A DNA stretch of 36,922 nucleotides from Hymenopellis radicata. Taxonomy: Eukaryota > Basidiomycota > Agaricomycetes > Agaricales > Physalacriaceae. The DNA lies in the NCBI GenBank assembly GCA_015501595.1, contig JADNRX010000514.1:1-36922 (forward strand). The letters are read 5' to 3'. The position numbers and the translations under genes were made by a program. Under the pieces are notes generated by a model. It was not told where the DNA came from. It ran no database searches and saw only the letters and a list, made by a program, of their open reading frames with translations. Of this stretch, positions 32,950-36,922 are shown piece after piece. Each line of letters starts with the position of its first letter. The first letter of the stretch is position 1.

Positions 32950-33465
32950 CGTACTTACTAGATATAGATTGAGATCTACTGATTCTACAGCGTCCTTGTG
33001 CAGGGCGTATCTGGGCGACGCGGTCAGTGATCGTCGGTGTGTGGAGGAAAGAGCAGAATTAAAACGTGCTCATGTGACCAACATGTGACGCGCGGTGCCC
33101 AAAATTGCCGTCGGCATTGACAAGTTGCTCTCGACTTCCATGTCAGCTTCAAGCTTGATTTCCTCAATTCCACTGCTCTCATTGGCCAGGTCTTTGTGAT
33201 CCTCATGCTCAGTTGAAAATCGAACTTGAAACTTGGACGCTCGTCAGGACAAATGTCTTCCTATTACTATCACGGGCATAGACGAAACTAGACGACGAAT
33301 CCGACGAATCTCTGGGCAACACTTGTCATCTCCCGATAAAACCCCTACCCCCAAGCCGCATCTATGTACTAGGTGCTTAGTAGCAGTTGGCGGCGTTGAC
33401 CTTCCACTGGGCGTACAAGCCGTCGAGAACGGTCTTGTCCCAGGACTCGGCGAAGATTCCAGGCC
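32950..33465. other. Unique island between A4 and H2B-2, with possible gene ends on the minus strand
   Basis: Not part of the duplicated blocks. On the minus strand two open stretches could be 3' ends of unknown genes: one ending VNAANCY (from 33465 to a TAA at about 33380) and one ending GTARHMLVT (about 33230-33075). No start or family is visible for either. Probably captured sequence at the rearrangement join. Confidence 0.4.
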
Positions 33466-33940
33466 AGTAGCAGCTGACGGCGAGAAGAAGAAGCGCAAAA
33501 AGTCGAGAAAGGAGACTTACTCGTCTTACATCTACAAGGGTCCGTTGTCTATTCGACTCGTTCTTTCTGTTGCTCATCTTCTAGTCCTCAAGCAGGTCCA
33601 CCCCGACACTGGTATCTCCAACAAGGCGATGGCCATTCTCAACAGCTTCGTCAACGATATCTTTGAACGCGTTGCTACAGAAGCCTCCAGTATGTCGGCA
33701 GTCTTTGGCTTTGGCGTTTAACTCATGTTTCTCCTCTAGAACTCGCTGCTTACTCGAAAAAATCCACCATTTCATCACGCGAGATCCAAACGTCGGTCCG
33801 TCTCATCCTACCTGGTGAGCTCGCCAAGCACGCCATTTCCGAGGGCACCAAATCGGTGACCAAGGTTCGTTCCCCCTTGCCTGGCATGTCCTTCTCGCCG
33901 ACTCATGCCCTTACAGTTCTCATCATCGGGAGCCAAGTGA
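33466..33940 (+). pseudogene. Histone H2B, copy 2, lacking start and N-terminal tail
   Basis: From [19 protein letters not shown] onward it matches H2B-1, including three introns and the final FSSSGAK stop at 33938-33940. The first 42 or so codons, the start codon and the promoter are replaced by unrelated sequence whose minus strand looks coding. The upstream ATG at 33233 is in frame but gives an unrelated leader. The first intron has GTCCGT as donor instead of GTTTGT. A normal H2B cannot be made unless the new leader is used. Confidence 0.8.
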
Positions 33941-34990
33941 TCTTGTTGTATTATTTTTTTCTTGCATCTCATTCCATTCTCGGGCCATGTACATTAGTGT
34001 ATTCTTACGATATCTATACATCATCTTGCAGATGACTCGTTCTGTTCAACTTCAAGCCTCCTCGTTGATCATTCTCGTGCCTCGTTTGATTCTTTTCAAA
34101 ATCCTCGCGGCGTTCAAGATCCACTCGACTAACAGTCGCAGCTGCACGGTCCTGTGTCCGCTGATATCCTCGTCCTTGTATGAACGTGCTCAGGAGACTG
34201 TCAATCTAGGTTGGCAGCGCCCACTTTAAGATCTGTCATGTCGTGCTTTTGTGCCACCCCTTGGACGTAGCGCAGATACTTTCCGACAACGGGGCTGACG
34301 ATGCAAGAATCAGGTGCGTTCTCTAAGTTTCTTACAAAATCTGGCTTCCTTTCTCACATCGTCTGCAGCCTGGCAAGTCCTTCGCGATAATCCGAATCTG
34401 TCTTGTGGTTCTGATGCCTTGAGCTCGCTAGAAATGGTATCCAGTCCCAGACCTCTAACGGCCCGATGTGGAACTCTTCGAGGGAACTCCCAGAGCAAGG
34501 TGGTTATTGCCGCACTCAGGCGATCGGTTGTCGACAATGAATCCCATATCATCACTACGCGACGCGCTTGTTACGGTTGTTTAGTGCTTTTCAAGCCGGA
34601 GCGGCGTCCCCCAAGTTGTTGAGCAGGATGCTTTCGGCCCTTGTAAAAGATGTGTGCCCTCGATATCCGCATATTCGGAAGGCGCACGAGTTCGCCATGC
34701 ACCTGTCAGACAAACAGTCACCGCGAACTGACAGCGCAGAAAATTGGGTCGGATTTCTGACATCGGATGGATAGTCTTTAATCACTCTCCGCGTGGGGTT
34801 TTCGGGGATGGGTCTACCAGGACTTGATGGAATTTGAGGTTGGAGGCCTCTTTCTCACCAGAAGAGTGTCCTGACAATCTGCGAGTCCGCCCCGTCAATG
34901 GTGGATCTGAGAGAATTCAGCGCGTGAATCCGACTGACAAACCGGCTTCTGGTAGACCGCCACGAGGGGCTACTGCCATAGTTTTTATTT
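33941..34990. repeat. Decayed, duplicated region downstream of H2B, copy 2
   Basis: Second copy of 29283-30440, with different deletions. No intact gene. Confidence 0.5.
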
Positions 34991-35109
34991 TCCGCTCTAC
35001 TAATGCTGGAATTCGAAGCTATTGAAAAGTCATTTGAATGGCAAGGTTACGTTCGTTTACACCCAGACTACGTAGCGGAATCGTACAAGTATCTTCAACG
35101 GATGTCACC
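34990..35109. repeat. Short fragment of the F-box A spacer, inverted
   Basis: Matches 31015-31117, with landmarks gaagctattgaaaagtcatttgaatg and cgttcgtttacac each present in both. Confidence 0.6.
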
Positions 35110-36880
35110 TTAGACATATCTAATCAAAGTACGACCCTCTGAAAAACTAAATCAGTATACAGCGGCACAGCGAACGGGAAGCAACTCACTCCATACCGAG
35201 AGGCGTATATCCAAGCCTCTCTCCTTTAGTTCCCGAAACTCAACAAAGTCGGCATCCACGAGGTCCTCGATTGTACAGTCTTTGCCAAAGTACTCGTGTA
35301 GCCGTCGTTTGTCTTCTTCTGAATAACGTCGCCCGGATGAATATCCCTCAATGTAATAAACGGATCCATGGGTACGACCGCCAGGCAGCATATATGTCTC
35401 TCTTCCCAGGACAACGACAACTTCCTGTAGATTCGTCCCTGTAGACGACTCTTCGGGGGATCGATATCGAGCACTCAGGACACGAATGAGGGTGTCCTTG
35501 AGTTCAGCCTCCCAGGTTGACCTGGATATTGTCGTCGTAGTGATTGTCAGAACTCGTAGCTTGGGCGCGACGGTGAGATCTGAAAGACAATCGATGAATC
35601 TGCCCTTGGGAGGCCTCGCGCCGAACGACAGCCTCAGATCTATGATCCCTGATAACGCGGAGAGGGACGCTTCAGGAGAAACGTTTTCGTGATCGTCGAA
35701 GGTGAGTTCCGCACTTGTGATTGTGCACTCCGAGCGCTCTGTGAATCGTCGGAGAAACTTCCCCGTCGGACTGATTCGCGCGCGGACACGGCAATGACAA
35801 ACGCGCCAGCGCTGGGCATCGGATATGATCCAACAGTGTTATGGCGAGACTGGGAGACATGTCGATGAAGGACAATTTGGAATGGGAGACAACCGCCTGA
35901 AGCCCAGGAATATTCGAGGTTTCCTTCACCCGATCATACCGCGACAAATGAGGATCATCCTTCAACATTTTTAGGTCAGGACACCAAGTGAGAAGTTGCT
36001 GGCATGAAACGACGTAGTCGAGAGGAATGACGAGCTCTGTTATCTGTGTCCAGGGGAATTTGATCTTCCATAGCTCTATGTCGGTGACAGAGTAGGTAGC
36101 CAGCGCCACTCGGCGCAGTTGTGGTACGTGTTTACCAAGCGACGAGAGTAGCCGGTAGTAGGCATCCAAGTCGTCGTGATACACACGTATATCGAGTTCA
36201 AGCGCCACCAGTGAAGGCATTTTGCCAATCTTCAGGAAGGGTTCGAAATCCTGGAGAGAGCCTTCAAAAGACGTATCGTGCCAACTTTCTGCGCTTTTGG
36301 CAATGTCGCTGATTTGTGTCTCCTCCAGACCGCCCAGGGGAATATGAAACTCGTTGCGTTTCGCAGACCGCGAAAGCGCCCCTTCAAAGAGAACTTTGGT
36401 CCCGACTTTGTGGTCGTCACCATCCGTTAGAGTAAAGGCGGTCCAGAGACTCGGGCAGGACCAAGCAACTTGTCTCCACCTCCGGCAGACCTTTCCCAGG
36501 AGCCATGGACCGCTACGTGACGAAGCAAACACGTTGTACGGCTTCTCAAACGTGAGGTGGAAGATCTCGAGGAGCACTTCAACGGGAAGCTGGTGGATGG
36601 GAGGAAAGAGCGCAAAGGTGCGCGTCACGGAAGGCAATCGTTTGGTCTCTCTCCTTCTTGGCTGCAGCTAGTGAGGCCTCTAGCTTCTCTATACTGCGCT
36701 CCAAATCCGCTATGTCCCGCTTTGGCATGGGCAACCAGAATTCACGATGTCGATTCTAACATGGTCATGCACGCTAAAGGCAATGTTTGTCCCTAAGTGG
36801 GTTCATATGGAGACCGGGTGGGAAATCCTGCGTGGCTTCTTTGTCGGAGGAAGGCCGCAGTGGGGGCATTCGTGGGACAT
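35110..36880 (-). pseudogene. F-box protein, family A copy 5 (inverted), multiply frame-shifted
   Basis: The start region (MSHECPHCGLPPTKKPR from 36880) is soon out of frame: an extra T near 36828-36832 leads to a stop. An extra A at 36614-36616 (AAA, AA in A4) breaks the frame before the F-box, so the F-box to leucine-rich part reads from 36637. Another extra A at 35755-35757 ends that frame at 35672. The C-terminal intron and RTLIRYV ending are still present at 35110. Its layout matches A4. All three shifts are single-base additions in short runs, so it is either a young pseudogene or suffers from base-calling errors. Confidence 0.8.
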
Positions 36881-36922
36881 TGTCTCTATGGAAAGTACTA
36901 TGAGCGCAAAGTTATACGACGC

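Overview
The window is nuclear DNA of a filamentous basidiomycete, most likely an Agaricomycete (mushroom-forming fungus). The genes carry many short GT-AG introns, mostly 46-66 bp. Their products look fungal: Gbp2/Hrb1-type RNA-binding protein, Str2-type cystathionine gamma-synthase, Sds23-type CBS protein, and a divergent H2A-H2B pair with SQEV-ended H2A. There is also a local expansion of F-box/leucine-rich proteins of the kind common in mushrooms. I saw no bacterial, viral, tRNA, rRNA or CRISPR signal.

Left third (1-13,000), mostly single-copy genes. Minus strand: a three-RRM SR/RGG RNA-binding protein cut by the window edge; cystathionine gamma-synthase; and a Vps3/TGFBRAP1-like gene reduced to its CNH domain. 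Plus strand: Sds23-like CBS protein, F-box gene A1, and a TauD-like dioxygenase. Four of these genes (RNA-binding protein, cystathionine gamma-synthase, Sds23, TauD) can be spliced end to end in frame except for exactly one missing or extra base each, usually in a homopolymer.

Right two thirds (about 13,165 to the end), a young segmental-duplication field. One unit is F-box B, F-box A, a conserved spacer, an antisense BioF-like PLP synthase, then H2A. Unit 1 (B1, A2, BioF-1, H2A-1; 13,165-21,099) is repeated in direct orientation as unit 2 (B2, A3, BioF-2 remnant, H2A-2; 21,537-28,534). Unit 2 alone has a LINE-like insertion with target-site duplication inside B2, and a 1.3-kb deletion in BioF. 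Unit 2 keeps the intact divergent H2A-H2B promoter. Further right, an H2B plus decayed-region block occurs twice (from 28,697 and from 33,466), each followed by an inverted F-box A gene (A4 intact, A5 broken).

The genes do not form a pathway. The theme is copying and decay: five A-type and two B-type F-box genes (putative SCF substrate adaptors), two H2A genes of which one has lost its promoter and partner, two H2B genes of which one has lost its N-terminal tail, and three BioF-like copies. Because the copies are so similar, breakpoints, the transposon's empty site and frame-breaking indels can be read directly by comparing copies within the window. The most notable objects are the F-box/histone amplicon, the tetraloop-ended LINE insertion, the CNH-only Vps3-like gene and a perfect 14-bp hairpin in an intron of the RNA-binding protein gene.
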